From the NCBI RefSeq assembly GCF_963678635.1, contig NC_087062.1, forward strand, positions 622,001 through 686,000: DNA of 64,000 bases, read 5' to 3'. The translations under genes and the position numbers were made by a program. This stretch comes from Symsagittifera roscoffensis (lineage: Eukaryota; Xenacoelomorpha; Acoela; Convolutidae). The number at the start of each line of letters is the position of its first letter. Position 1 is the stretch's first letter. Below, piece after piece: positions 24,526 to 35,952 of the stretch. Under the pieces are notes generated by a model, which saw only the letters and a program-made list of their open reading frames with translations, had not been told where the DNA came from and searched no databases.

Positions 24526-26106
24526 CTGCTCATATGTGCTTGAACTTTTTGACATGCTGTGCTGTGGGTGCTATTTTTCTCAAGAATCCTCTCTTAACTT
24601 CTCTGTTCTCTTCGCTGTGGTTCTTTCGCACATCCGACACTGGTCTGGAACTGACAGGACCCATGCAGCTTTTTGAGTGCAGTCCTTCGAAGTCAGCCAT
24701 TATCAATGCGGTCGTAGAGCTAAAAATGATCTCCGCTGCAGTCAACTAATGCCTCGTTCAATTGAGTACAATCCGATCACATATAACCTCGCTTCATTCA
24801 GAATTCTTATCGCATCAGCTGCAAAACTTACTGCCGGGAGATTCATCTTTATCAAACCCTGCTGGTGAAAATGCCAAACGGAAGATGAAGGCATTAACCA
24901 CATCAAGGAACTCCGAATATGGACGTCGCTCCTCCCTGGTCACATTTTCGACCTAGATGTTCCCGAGGCAGTTTCTGTCTGTTTGCTTGGTCCCAATCTT
25001 CATCGGAGATATATAGTCCTCCTCGCTGGTGTCTCTCCCAGTCAGTCCATTACGTTCGATCTCTGTCTTGTTCACTCGAGCTCTGCGCCACTTGCGGCTC
25101 GACTGGGACTGATCCCAAGCATGTATCCACATTAGGTGGAACAAAAGTGAAGATAGCTGGGACGTTTGTCGCTTCCTCAATTCACAATACTTCAGCGTGG
25201 AATAGCTCCATCTCAAACACGTTAAATCGCTCTTGGAAGACACTTTCATCCAGGCTTGTCCTTCAACGCTATCAAAGTAGATCGCCTCGGTCGTGAATCT
25301 GGCTTGATCCAGAGCACTCAACATATGTTCTAAGTCCATCAGAATCAATCCTCCAGCATTGCGACTCCATTGTTATACTACTTGATCAACATCTCATTGA
25401 GTCCCCGCGCTGGAGCTCGTTGTCTCCCCACATTCATGATTATTGAGCAGACATACAGTACTGCTCTTTGAAATTTCTCTCACATCGTTGTAAAAAGGCA
25501 GACTGCCATCGCTTCCCATCGACCCTCCTCTGCTTTCGAACTTCTGGACACCTTGTTATTGCATTTCATAATTGTCCCGTCTACGATTCTAACCTGGTTC
25601 CTCAACAGGACCATTTGATACAGCTGGGGGTTTGTTGCGCATCCGAATATAGTCACGGTAGTGATCCATGAGGTCCTCAAATTCAGCAGCGCTCTTAAAG
25701 GGCTGTCACTCAATATCAATTGTGATGATGTACCAAGAGGTGGCTGTTGCATATTTATGGCTGGACTCTAACTTCATTCATTGAAGTATGATCTTGTATC
25801 CGTGTCCGGGACTCTTGTGAAGCTATTCTTCATCCGTTTTTTTTCTGTACGTCCACTTTTTTCGTGACAATTTTTTCATTGGCAACTTCCTGATGTGTCT
25901 AGTGGACGATTATCCTCCTGACAACGTAATCGTAGCAGCTCCAGCTCCTTTTTTTCAGCACTTCTGAGAAGAGCTCTACTCTGCCGATGTCATCAATAGT
26001 TCCATAGGGTGCATTCTCCCCGGAACCTGGCTTATTCCAGTTGGCCACAATTCGATCAGCGGCTTGCACCAGCTGCCTCATCGTTCTCTTAGCAACTGGA
26101 TCGCTC
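24526..26106 (-). pseudogene. Multi-ORF element, SGNH module B, decayed (copy 2)
   Basis: This is the counterpart of 16180-17760, with LILSDSPLRALL, LMDLEHMLSALDQ and IMADFEGLHSKSC. The block V Asp-His pair is lost, as in copy 1. Confidence 0.7.
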
Positions 26107-26476
26107 CAGTTGTCACACGGGTCCGAGATCGTTACTCGTCACCATCCTTTCGAGACTTTCACATCAGTCGTTTGGCTTAACTCGCGAAGTGTCAGGAGCT
26201 CCATTCGCGATTGCCTATGGGGACCGTTTTCTGCTGGTAACGGGCGTTCTGCTTTCGCCGTGTCGAATCGTACTGACCGCTCCTCAAACTCCTTCCTCTA
26301 GCGCTCTAATTTTTTCCCTGGGTTCTTGTTGCAATCCTCGAAACAAAACAATTTCCTCCGCATATCTGGATCTTCTTGAGTTCTGACCAATGTTTTCTCC
26401 ACTCGATCCAATTCGTATCTCCTCTTTGTCAGGTCTTCCATCGTCTCGATCGTTTGCACCTTTCAACTTTCAGCTA
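25899..26476 (-). pseudogene. Multi-ORF element, coiled-coil N-terminal region, decayed (copy 2)
   Basis: This is the counterpart of 17553-18130, with charged frames broken by frameshifts. Confidence 0.5.
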
Positions 26477-27511
26477 GACGAGGCTGCCTTGCTATTCAGT
26501 TCCTGCGAAAAACTCTATGTGTGCTCCGCAAGCCGGGATTACGCCTGGTTGAAGGGATGTATCAAGGCTGGTACGTTCTCCCAGTATCCAACCCAGGTTC
26601 GTGCGACAAGCCGCCTCCAGAGAGCGCTCCGTTTCTCCCTCCCACGAACCGCGCGCTTGGGCGTTCCACCCCTCCCTGCTCGCCCCAAGCTGCTATCACG
26701 AACCCACGATTGTGCGAACCCCACGATTGTGATGCCCCATGATATTCGTCAGAGGAGCTGTCAACATAACTATCTCTGGGTCATCCTGGGCTTAGTCTCT
26801 TTCAAGTAACCCAAGATAGAGCTCGTCTATGATAATTTGATTTTTGATAATTGGGTTTGATAATTTGATTTTTTTTCGATGCAAAAGTTGAAATCATAAA
26901 TTAATTTCGATCAATCAGTATCTAGAAATAAGGTCCTGAACTGTCACATCTGATCAGCTTTCCTTCAAATTTGCATTAAAAAACATATTAAAACCAGACA
27001 GCTTGAAAGATGTTTCTTAAGATATTTTAAAATTACATTCAATCTGAATTCCTGGAAAATCATCCCTGAGTCTACAGTCCGTGGTTTGGATCCCATATTG
27101 AAACCGTTGGCTGAGCATTTGTGGTCACTAACCCTTCCAAGTCCGTTAAACTTGTAAGCTAACACATAACATACAAACACAACCTACTTTCAACCTAAAC
27201 TTAAATAAAAATTCGTTTGCCATATGTAGATATACTTCTATGTTACGATTACATGTATTAGCGAATACAAGTCCCGGTCAATCTTTTTTGGGAGGTACAC
27301 AAGAAGCAAACGTTTTTCAAAACCCTTCTCCTCTGAGAAGTCTCTAAGTCTTGTCAGGAACAAAATCAAATATTCGAGGTCTAAGTGTTGCTTTTCCGTC
27401 GCCCTCATCACCAAAAAGAATGAGTGCAACCCCGATATTTTTGGGGATCGCCGGTAGCAAAGCTGCTAGAAATCCTGCTCCTGGTTTTTACTTCTATAAA
27501 AACTCTGTTCT

Positions 27512-29160
27512 TGTACTCTCTCCTGAAATCGGCTGCTAATGCTATTCTAAAACTCATGTCCGAGGTTGAGAGCTATCGCTCATGTCCTATCCGTAAGTAT
27601 AAAGTCTCTATCTGTTAGTATTATCCTACTTGAGTATTCACTCGGCAAATTAAAACTTGATTCTACTGCTCTCCATATATCTGGGTTCTTAGAGCTTTCG
27701 TCTGTTTCTACCTCTAAATCACCTGTTTCTCTTGCAATTTTCAATTTTTTTTTTATTAACAATTTTTCAGTGTGGGTAAGTCCTACCACCACTCCCCAGA
27801 CAAAAATTTCCATGGACGTCCCCTTTGATCGCATTCCTGATATTAAGTTAAGGTTGGACGCAGGAATGAACAATGTCCCCTACTGGGTCTCCAGGAATGA
27901 TCATAATTGTCATTCTTTATGTATTTCATGCTCCCGCGGTATACGTCCTGAATCGTGTAATTGGTTTCATTGGGGTCTGGCGTCATTTCGTTCGATCACG
28001 TCGAGCCGTGCATGTTTGTTAATTCTGGCTCGTTACTCGTCGTCATACTCCATTTCTGATTTCGACCGATCGTCGGGCCATTCGTTATCTTGATCATCGA
28101 CAATGTCTACTTCCTGTGACGTGGTTATTTCTTCTAGACCCACTAGATCTTCTGCTATCCTCTTCACATCTAACCTATCCACTACGCAGTTGTTACCGTA
28201 TACTTTTTTGCGGGTCTTTCCCGGTCAATATGTCGTGTCTGAATCGAAAACGATTGTTCCGGTTCCAAGTTCTTGGGGTTCAGTCAATCCTCTTCTGCAT
28301 AGGGCAAGGTTTCTTAAACAGCCTCGATTATTTCATTGAGATCCAGGTCCAACGTTGGGTTGGCTTCTTCGTCCAGTATCTCATTCCCATCGTTCTTTTC
28401 CCTGGTGCCCTTTTCATTGACTTCGCAAGCAGTGTCCATCATCGGTAATCGCCCTCCTCCATGTCCTCAGGTATACACCATTCTTCTGTGGTTGGGTAAC
28501 TTGGTTTGATATTCTCAAATTGTGCAGCTCGGCCAGAGCTGAGCCTGTAAAATTGTCAGTCTTGATATACTTCCGTTATCAAAAACAGAGTCCTCCAACT
28601 CTTCAAGAATTTCTTAGTGACTTTCGGCGATGTCACGTCCTAAAAATCCACACGTAGTATCCTATTGAGTAAGATTTGCAGCAATTGTTTTCTTCTCAAA
28701 TTTTTTTCTCTGCCTCACCTAGGGTTGTAGCGTATTGCGTCTACATAAGTTAATGAGCTCCTGTTGACGTCTTATCACAGCTCTTACAAGACTTGTGGCG
28801 ATGTCTTCTTGAATTCATACTCAGGATTACAGAAACTCAAGGGCAAATCCTTTTCACGCCCAGTCAACATCATGTGAATACCCATTCCTGTAGTGGAGTG
28901 CTGCGTACTGTTGAATGCTCCTATTACTTTTGCAAAAGTTTATCCCAATCAGTCCTTCGACAATACATCCTCAACACCGACAGCGCACTCCGATTTTGTC
29001 TTTCAAATAAGCCATTCGTTTGGGGACTGTACGTTGTAGAATAAGCCCGAGCTACTTGAGAACGTCTCATGAGCTCCCTAGTAAGCTCTTCTACAAAGGC
29101 TGTTCCATTGTCCGATTGGAATGTCCTCGGAAATCCTTGTCTACTATCCATGTTGTGCGC
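27512..29160 (-). mobile_element. Gypsy-type LTR retrotransposon pol fragment
   Basis: The minus strand holds the C-terminal half of a Gypsy/Ty3-type integrase (28780-29151) followed downstream (28780-27580) by broken frames, including an acidic stretch near 28330-28450, that I cannot assign. No protease, RT or LTR of this element is seen. The fragment ends close to where the non-coding DNA beside the BEL/Pao element begins, so later insertion of the BEL/Pao element may have cut it. Confidence 0.6.
28780..29151 (-). pseudogene. Gypsy-type integrase, C-terminal catalytic part
   Basis: In one minus-strand frame: FQSDNGTAF (second catalytic Asp, in SDNG), then YSPQTNGLFERQNRS (conserved PQTNG followed by the catalytic Glu). 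After one stop near 28924 the frame resumes with AFNSTQHSTTGMGIHMML-GRE, which matches the tail of Gypsy integrases (the FN-HS-TG-P-GR region). The first catalytic Asp and zinc-binding domain lie beyond the break at about 29155. Integrase inserts the cDNA into the genome. This copy is dead. Confidence 0.75.
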
Positions 29161-29164
29161 CTAA

Positions 29165-29640
29165 TCTCCGTAAATCAAAAAAATGAAGTCGAATAATTGA
29201 ATTTAACGAGAGAATTTATCGGCAAATTTCTCGTCCTTTCGGTCGGTGATAACTTCAATACTACCTTCAATAATATTCAATAACATCAAAACTTCAATAA
29301 TATTCGTCACCAATTCAATAACCATTTAGCGCAAGCTAAGCCACAAGAACCGGTCGGTAATGTCCTTGAGACAAATTGCTCTTTTTTAGCGGTCAGCCTT
29401 AACCAAGGCTGAACCAAATTAGAATCAACAAAACAGTTAAAATAGGATATAACCCCCCTTTTTTAGTAATACCTGGGCAGGTGGGGGACTCGAGCCTACG
29501 TCAACTGTTATGTCACATATATAATCGGCGTTAGCTTAGGCCACTCGGCCAACTGTGCTTATGGTTGTTACATTTTGTTTCATTTTTATATGAATTTATA
29601 CTCTCGCACATTTACGTTTATATGCATTTGTACTATTGAT
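29165..29640. other. Non-coding DNA downstream of BEL/Pao pol, possible remnant of 3' LTR
   Basis: In minus orientation this follows the end of the BEL/Pao integrase frame. It includes a short repeat array (AACTTCAATA and TTCAATAATATTC words near 29250-29320) and a tRNA-like stretch. I compared it by eye with 35261-35640, where a 5' LTR would lie, and saw no match. An LTR pair is therefore not supported. Confidence 0.4.
29470..29558 (-). other. tRNA-derived sequence (class II, Leu/Ser-like), decayed
   Basis: On minus, GCACAGTTGGCCGAGTGGCC begins the unit. TGGCCGAGTGG (29541-29551) fits the Pol III A box and GGCTCGAGTCC (29486-29496) fits the B box with one mismatch. Spacing (about 45 bases between boxes) fits a tRNA with a long variable arm. 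The acceptor stem does not close (GCACAGT has no matching 3' strand), so it is a tRNA pseudogene or the head of a SINE rather than a working tRNA. Confidence 0.5.
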
Positions 29641-30763
29641 TTATATTTGCGCTGCAACATCTTCCACCCCTAAACAAGAAAAAACGAGAGCGAGCTTCAC
29701 GGTCGGGCGGGTCAGTTTGCTCGTAACGCTCTTTATGTCGGCGGATCTCGCGCATCCGTACTTGCCATAGTGCAGTCTTAGGATACGTGCTAGTGGATAA
29801 TGTCCACGTGGAGTGTCAGGCACTATGACCCAAACCAAGTCGCCGGCTTTCAACTTAACGCCTGACTGGTTGTGCCCTTTTGCCCTCCTATTGAGGGAAG
29901 GAACGTATTCCCGCATCCACCGTGTCCATATTGCGTTAGCGTATGATTGCGCTCTGGCGAACCACTTCTTATAGTCGAAGTTCTCTTCGAAACTTAGCGA
30001 CGGAAAACTCGCTGCGTGTTGACCAAGGGTAAAATGATTCGGGGTCAACGCCTCTAGATCTAGCGGATCGGAACTAACGGCTGTTATCGGTCTAAGTTCG
30101 TTCCGTTGTCGGACATGATGGTAGTCGGAGTACCGCGACGTGCAATAAACCTCTCTACGCCCATCACACAAGAGCTTGTGTCGAACGAGGGGACCACTTC
30201 AATAAGCACCGCTCTAGTGGTGAGACATGTGAACAAAAAACCCCACCTCTTTTCCGTACTTCTCCGGATTGGAACTAGGAACGGCCCAAAGTAGTCAACA
30301 CCTGTGTTAGTGAAAGGAGGTTGCTTGTAACCCAGCCTTTCAATGGGCAGATCAGCGATAATATGAGTTACTGTTTGCGCTTTGCATTTTCCCAAGCAAC
30401 GCAAGTATTTTCAATGTTTCGAAGCAACCATCGCAAATTTAACACAACGTACTTCAAAATAACCACCGCACGCATGTAATCCAAGCCTTGATGAAAATTG
30501 CTAACGTGCAAGTGCTGAACCAACAACCGAACAACCGCGTGACGTGCATCAAGTATAATCGGATGCTTGCTATCGAAATCGGAATTTATCAAGCGGCTGA
30601 TGCGCCCAGTCGAGCGAAGGATGCCGGCTGGTCCAATGAACGGCGAATACTTGGCGATCCGACTATTCCCTGTGATAACTTTATCGGATCTTAGTAGTTT
30701 TAGCTCACTGGGGAATGTCTCACCCTGGGACAGGTAAATGAGCTTCTGTTCAGCAATATCCAT
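29641..30763 (-). pseudogene. pol: BEL/Pao integrase
   Basis: Three overlapping minus frames. The zinc-binding side is HVSNFHQGLDYMRAVV (30763-30368) with two His. The core is in 30404-30084: FTNTGVDYFGPFLV (first catalytic Asp in GVDYFGP), LTTRAVLIEV, and TTIMSDNGTN (second Asp in SDNGTN). The last frame (30171-29641) starts at the core and ends with the C-terminal DNA-binding part (KAGDLVWVIVPDTPRGHYPL, ARILRLHYGKYG), with a final KLTRPTVKLALVFS. The catalytic Glu should lie between about 30090 and 30040, where the frame is disturbed. Confidence 0.85.
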
Positions 30764-30966
30764 TTCAGACGGGTCTGTAGTTTCTAATATACTCGACCGG
30801 AATGTTTATGGGATGGCAGCGACCTTAACAAAAATGCTACTGCGCGTTTGTATTTTACAATTGCATTGAATCTCTCGCATTTTCCGAAGGGAAGGTGTTT
30901 TTCTGTCAAAACATCGACGACGAGATTTGACGAATTTTCCAGACAAATGTCGATATCACATGATGG

Positions 30967-31509
30967 TCATTTGAGTCTTATTTTATCAATAACCCTTGTA
31001 TCGGGCTTGAACGGCCAATCAGTTGTTCTCAATATACTAGGGCCATTAACCCAGCTGCTTTCCTTGAGGGCTTCCGAAGAAATCCTTCGTATACCGGTAT
31101 CAGCTGGGTTATCACCGCTAAGTATGTGATGCCACTGATCAGTGATGGTAGATTCCAGAACGGGTAGTTTACTACAAGAGTGAAGCCACTGAAGAACAGT
31201 GGTAATATCTGTCCACATGAAAATATCCGTAACTTTGAAAGTAGGACCTTTCAAAATTTCTTCTTTTAAGCGGGTTGCAAGAAGAGCCGCTTGAAGCTCT
31301 AACTTTGGAATAGAAAGCGCTTTCATAGGCGCGACGCGGGCTTTCCCAAACACAAAGGCTAATTCGGTTTGATGGGAGCTAGCAAGTCGCGCACGAAGGA
31401 AAGCGACGGCACATAAAACATCCTGCGAACTATCACCAAACATGTGAAGTTCTTTTCGGTCGAAAGGTTCAGTGAAATAGCTGCGAGGTATTGTCAGAGA
31501 GCCTAACAA
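30967..31509 (-). pseudogene. pol: BEL/Pao RNase H region
   Basis: The minus frame begins IPRSYF, then LHMFGDSSQDVLCAVAFLRA, where the first acidic residue (FGDSS) of the RNase H fold stands. KALSIPKLELQAALLATRL (P-LEL motif) carries the second acidic position, and TDIFMWTDITTVLQWLH has the third acidic residue (WTD). RNase H removes RNA from the DNA-RNA hybrid. The end (DNPADTGIRRISSEAL) matches the conserved NPAD-R motif. All three acidic positions are present, so this part was lost by neighbours breaking rather than by its own core. Confidence 0.85.
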
Positions 31510-31601
31510 ATGAAGACCTGAGTGCCACTCAAGGAATTGCTTTTTGATTTCCTCTGGCAGATCATCGTCCTATTTTTGACAGCTGATTCGCCAGATATCT
31601 T

Positions 31602-32189
31602 TTAATAGAAGGCGAGCTTCACAGTATACAGAGCCACTAACCCAATTGGATCAAAAACAGAAGAAACAAAACTCAACACGGTACGCTGAGTGATTGCTTT
31701 GTCTAGTGGACGATCAACCCCTCTACTATTGACTAAGGTATCTTTTACGTGATCCCACTTAAGAGCCAGAAAATGCGACGACTGCTCTGGACTCGCACAA
31801 ATATCTTTAACAGACGACTTGGACTCACAATTGTCCGGATCAAGAGCGGTTGTTACATCGGGCACGTTGCTGACAAATTTTGTCAGACGAAACCCACCTA
31901 GTTTAAGCAACGAGATCAAATCCCTACCTAATTTCAAGGCGTCATCCCTGTTTTGAAAAGAATCATCCATATAAAACGTCTGCACAACAGCCGAAGCAGC
32001 ATTGGGGTACTCAGCTTGATTATCCGATGCAGTCTTCTGCAAAGCAAAATTCGCACAAGTGGGCGAGTCACGAGCACCAAAAATGTGACGCGTATATTGG
32101 TGAACTACCACACTTGATGTGGGGTCCTTCCGCCACAAAAAACGAAGAGAAAGTTGATCTTCTTCACGGACTCCAACCTGTAAAAACAT
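31602..32189 (-). pseudogene. pol: BEL/Pao reverse transcriptase
   Basis: The 195-codon minus frame covers the palm of the RT. FLQVGVREEDQLSLRFLW precedes YTRHIFGARDSPTCANFAL (template-grip region typical of Pao), and FYMDDS is the catalytic YMDD box. KLGGFRLTKFVSN (thumb side) and FLALKWDH (LG-KW motif) follow. The order is that of BEL/Pao polymerases. N-terminal fingers are missing because of a frameshift near 32200. The C-terminal end reads SSVFDPIGLVALYTVKL, a strongly conserved BEL/Pao motif (Pao Pol, FDPLGL). Confidence 0.9.
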
Positions 32190-32303
32190 CCCTTCAATGT
32201 CAGCTGAAACGGCGTATTTATGCTGACGGAATCGTAAAAGTACAAAATGAGGTTTTAAAGGAGATCCAGGCCAACCAACCGAAATTTATTCAAGGAAGCG
32301 CCA

Positions 32304-32460
32304 TGACACTTCGATGCCCCATTGAGGACTCGGCGCAGCTTACGGAGCGACGGATCCTTAGGGAGCTTACGGAGCGACGGATCCTGACACTTCGATGCCC
32401 CATTGAGGACTCGGCGCAGCTTACGGAGCGACGATTTTTCACGCAGCGACGGATCCTTAT
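32304..32460 (+). repeat. 81-bp tandem amplification inside BEL/Pao pol
   Basis: A unit starting TGACACTTCGATGCCCCATT occurs at 32304 and again at 32385. A shorter piece (AGCTTACGGAGCGACGGATCC) occurs between them, and GCAGCGACGGATCC once more at the end. On minus it encodes repeated DPSLRKLRRVLNGASKC peptides in the linker before the RT. The unit keeps the frame (81 = 27 codons). Confidence 0.9.
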
Positions 32461-32975
32461 CTAGCCTCTTTTCCAAAGACTTTAATTGAGCTAAGGAGGA
32501 AAAATAGTTATTCGTTGAAGTACTTTCCTTATCGTTCCAAAGCATTGGTACAATGTACCTCTCACCATCGTGAAAGGAGTCATTTTTCGAAACGGACAAA
32601 CCGCGTTTGTCGGTGGTGGAACGGGCATCTACCTGCTTGAAGGCTCCATATGACTCCAACTCATACCAAGTTTTAATTTGGTCCGCAAGAGACATGTCTT
32701 CGACAATACACTTAAAGCAAGACGAGTTCGACTTAAAGGACGGAGGTAACGGACCACCTAAACCTCAACCTATCGGAAGGCGCACGGCGCACGGTGAAAT
32801 AGAGTCCTCCACCAGAAGGTACTCAACGGGTCTTATGGCATGGTAGAAATCCTGTCCAATAATTATTTCGACTTCCTCATACTTATAATGTATAGGTTTT
32901 ATCGGAGCCAACTGTGGGTATTTTTCCTGTAATTCAGGAATGCTTATGCTATCCGATCCAATACGAATATGATCC

Positions 32976-33545
32976 TTAACATAAGCTCAAAAAAAACAAA
33001 AACTCACTATTATTCGTTTCGGCGGAAACTTGAAAACTTATTTGATGAGTTTTCATCACGCTCGTGGAATTGAATCCATTTATGGTGAGGTTAACGGGAG
33101 TTCCAACCAAATGGAGACGTTTTACGAGATCGGCGGATACCCATGAGTGCGTCGAAGCACTATCGCAAAGAGCTAGGGCATTGATAATTGTCGCATCCGA
33201 AGAGACGGCGAGTGATGCAACTGGCAGGAGGCCTTTAGTTGACTCCTGGCTATGAATATCGCCGACGGCAGCGTTAGTCGATACATGTTTAGTGTTTGCG
33301 TTACCTGACGTCGGGGAACTTTTAGTATCCTTAGGAGGAAAAATTTTCTCCGCTACATGTAAGAGCACGTTTTGCGTGCTTTCACAATCTGGCTTGGGGC
33401 ACTTTCTGGCCTTGCTACAATTACGAAAACTGTGATTGCCCAGCAAAGTTTTTGTTCGGCTACATGTTTCGCTCGTTGCGTAGCGTTTTTCTCTCTGAAT
33501 ACGGCGCAATTCCAAAGAGCGTGTTGACCCTAACATACAGAACAT
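32976..33545 (-). pseudogene. pol: BEL/Pao zinc knuckle and aspartic protease
   Basis: The minus frame (189 codons) begins with a Cys/His-bearing stretch (FCMLGS, then CSRTKTLLGNHSFRNCSKA and CPKPDCES), consistent with zinc knuckles that bind the element RNA. It continues into a retropepsin-like domain, NALALCDSASTHSWVSADLV, where DS(A/G) is the protease active site (here Asp-Ser-Ala). The domain then continues with VNLTINGFNST. The protease cleaves the Gag-Pol polyprotein. The frame stops at 32976 before the conserved linker, which continues in another frame with GQDFYHAI and RPVEYLL around 32850-32900. Confidence 0.75.
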
Positions 33546-33679
33546 GGAGGGAGCTTTGGTTTTTCCTTAGTCTTATCACACACCTTTGCATTACTAGCAA
33601 ACACTTTTGTACCTACCTTTTGCTTCACTGGTTCTTCAGACTTAACCCTAGAATTAATTGTTTTTAGCTTCTCATGGCC

Positions 33680-35260
33680 CTACGCCTTTTCTTTAAGCCA
33701 TTCGTTGAAATCTAGCAGAGTTGGTCTATGCCATTGGCGTCTTACGGTTTGCATCGACCACGCCTCCTTAAGGTTTGGAGGAAGCTTACTCACAGCTTGA
33801 TTCAGTAAGTTAACACTTTTCAGGTCGTCGTTAAAATACAGAGACTTGAATACGGCAACAAGTCCAGAAATTGCAGAGGGAAATCCAATTACGTTTTCCG
33901 AGTTATGCATTTTCAGCGGCGGAAAATTACTCAATTTATCTAGATGAGCCCCTACTACAGCATGCGGCTGCCCGCATTTTCTTTGAAGAGTTGCTAATGC
34001 GTCTTTATATAGTACTCCGCTATAGCTATACTCAGCGATTGCGGTTTTTGCTTTACCCACTACGAGCGTTTTCAGATAGGTAAGCTTTTCATCGTTACTG
34101 AGTATGGCTGAATTGACGGTCAATATGAACTGCCCAAACCACTCATGCCAATTAAGAGGGTTGCCATCGAACTGGCTCAGCTTCCACTCACGGAGGTGAT
34201 TTTTTCGGCTGTGCATGAGTATATTAACCAACTCTCGTGTCGAAAGTGGTCACTCGACGTCTGCACAAGGTGAATTACTGGAAGTTGGCTCTGTGTAACT
34301 CGAAGAATTACCGTGAGAATCAGGAACGAACGGTTGGTTAGCATGTGAACATTTTTCAGGCTGCGCAAAGAATACAGTCCCTCCACTTGTATAAGGAACA
34401 AAATTATTCGGAGGAACAATCGGAGTTACTGCGGAAAAAACAGTTGTCGAAGGAACGCAGTGTTGCTGAGCTGACATCAAAGGGGCAGCAACAGCTGGTC
34501 TCCACAAATTACTATAAGGATTATAGTGGTCACTTGAAAAGTTATAACTACTAACGGGAACACCCATATGTTGTTGGGATGGGATTACAGATGCTTGGTA
34601 GCCAGCTACTACTGATCCTGTAGTTTGATGACTTAAGGAAACCTGATTAGTTGTTGTTGATGCAGGAACGAACGGTGCTACATCAGAAGGAACTTCTGCA
34701 GATGTTGTCCGAGCAAAATAATTTTCAGAAGTTATCGGGACGGATACTGACCCTGTGTTTAGATTACCTAGCACTGGCTGGGTGGACAAAAAATTTGCTG
34801 ATGCAAATTATTAGAAACAGGTTGAATGACCTGCTGTAACCATACTGGATTGTTAACGGAAACCTGCGATCGGACCAAATTCGACAAATTATGTTGTTGT
34901 CCGTGAATGTGGTTACTGTAATACAATCTCGGATCACTAGAAGCTTCCTGGCCATTATTCATTCCTGTAAAACTTGATGAGACCAAGTAATTTGTTGATG
35001 CAGGATAAGTTGCCTCAGGCGCTGTTGAACGAACGTGCTGCTCTTGATTGGGAACTACAACAGCATCAGGCTGGTTGTGGTCGACAGATTCGACCCAGTG
35101 ACGCGTACGATCCTTTTCGTCTATTGTTAGTTGTGGAGAGATTCGAGTTAAACATCTTTCCTCAGCGTTCTCGCTGATTTCCGACAACTCATCTTCTAAC
35201 TCAAGCCGTTTCAATTCAATTTCTGCCAGTTTTTTTCCTGTGTTCTTCAGCCAATTCTTC
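33680..35260 (-). pseudogene. gag: BEL/Pao gag
   Basis: Three successive minus frames form Gag. The N-terminal acidic helical stretch (LELEDELSEISENAEERC, 35214-35150) is followed by a long Ser/Thr/Pro/Gln-rich linker (35100-34270). The core (34231-33680) reads REWKLSQFDGNPLNWHEWFG and then FPPLKMHNSENVIGF and is the DUF1759-type Gag domain that assembles the particle. Frames shift near 34780 and 34240. The core ends LDFNEWLKEKA, where the zinc knuckle region would start after another break. Compared with the relic at 4438-5253 it is well kept. Confidence 0.8.
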
Positions 35261-35640
35261 CAACTCTAAACTGCTTTGTTGTTCTACTCCACGGACTCAA
35301 GATCGATGCCCTAATCCCGAGTTGTCTTCATGTCAGTGAGCCTCCAAAAAGTTGAGTGTGTTTCAAGACACAATGCCAGTGGTGTCATTTAGAGAATTTT
35401 GCAGCAAATTCAACCTCATCTACGTCCCCAAAAATCGCAGCCATGTAAAATGTCCAACTGCACCTTGGATTTTAGTTAAATTCCACCTGCACTTTGGGTT
35501 TCAGGTTTGGAAGCTGTTTGAAAATTCTTTCGATCAACCCAGTCAAATAATTTTCAAGTAAAATTTTTAGATATAAATAGATAAGCGTATTAAACAACAA
35601 TAGTACGTAAGTTAAAGTTCTGTTTTTGTTCCCTCAGATT
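35261..35640. other. Non-coding flank of the BEL/Pao element
   Basis: Minus translation upstream of the gag start (LEELAEEHRKK near 35245) shows the gag frame originally began a little further upstream. No 5' LTR matching 29165-29640 is visible. The C-terminal end of the minus multi-ORF element begins at about 35640. Confidence 0.4.
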
Positions 35641-35952
35641 TTATCTGAGTTCACGCTCACTCCCCAGTTCTTTTTCCCTACTCGAGACTTGAGAATCCAC
35701 CCCGAGTACTTGACCCTCTTGTCCACCCCGAGCAATTTGTCCCTCTTGCATTTGAGTTACTGGGCCCAGATGCGATCGTCACCGTCATCTGCCTTGTCAG
35801 TTCTTCTTCATAATCGGAGTTGATCCATTCCTTTCCATGCTTTCAGTTGCTCGTAAGCCCGCATCCACTCTTTCTGTTCCTGAATTCTTTTGGAATGTTT
35901 CAGTAGTTTCTTCAGCTTTGGCTCTCTGTTCATGCAAAAGGATTGATGAAAA

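Larger units (their letters stand above)
20954..27511. repeat. 6.55 kb direct repeat, copy 2
   Basis: Second copy of 12617-19165, offset about 8337-8346 bases. It contains the same decayed minus-strand pieces of the multi-ORF element at the corresponding places. The 217-codon open frame at 22319-21666 is identical in translation to that at 13982-13329. Differences from copy 1 are sparse single-base changes, for example GTGTTTTCCTTT-type substitutions and an extra CAGCTGC near 24475. After 27511 it continues into the Gypsy region. Confidence 0.95.
29641..35260 (-). mobile_element. BEL/Pao LTR retrotransposon, nearly full coding length, decayed
   Basis: On minus the order is gag (35260-33680), zinc knuckles and aspartic protease (33545-32976), linker (32975-32255), reverse transcriptase (32189-31602), RNase H (31509-30967) and integrase (30763-29641). 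This is the canonical BEL/Pao order. Every junction is interrupted by a stop or frameshift, and no matching LTRs were found at the two sides, so it is an inactive copy. It sits between the Gypsy fragment and the minus copy of the multi-ORF element. Confidence 0.9.

Noticed and set aside
29165-35640. A matching LTR pair for the BEL/Pao element
   Set aside because: The flanks 29165-29640 and 35261-35640 were compared by eye and share no convincing sequence.
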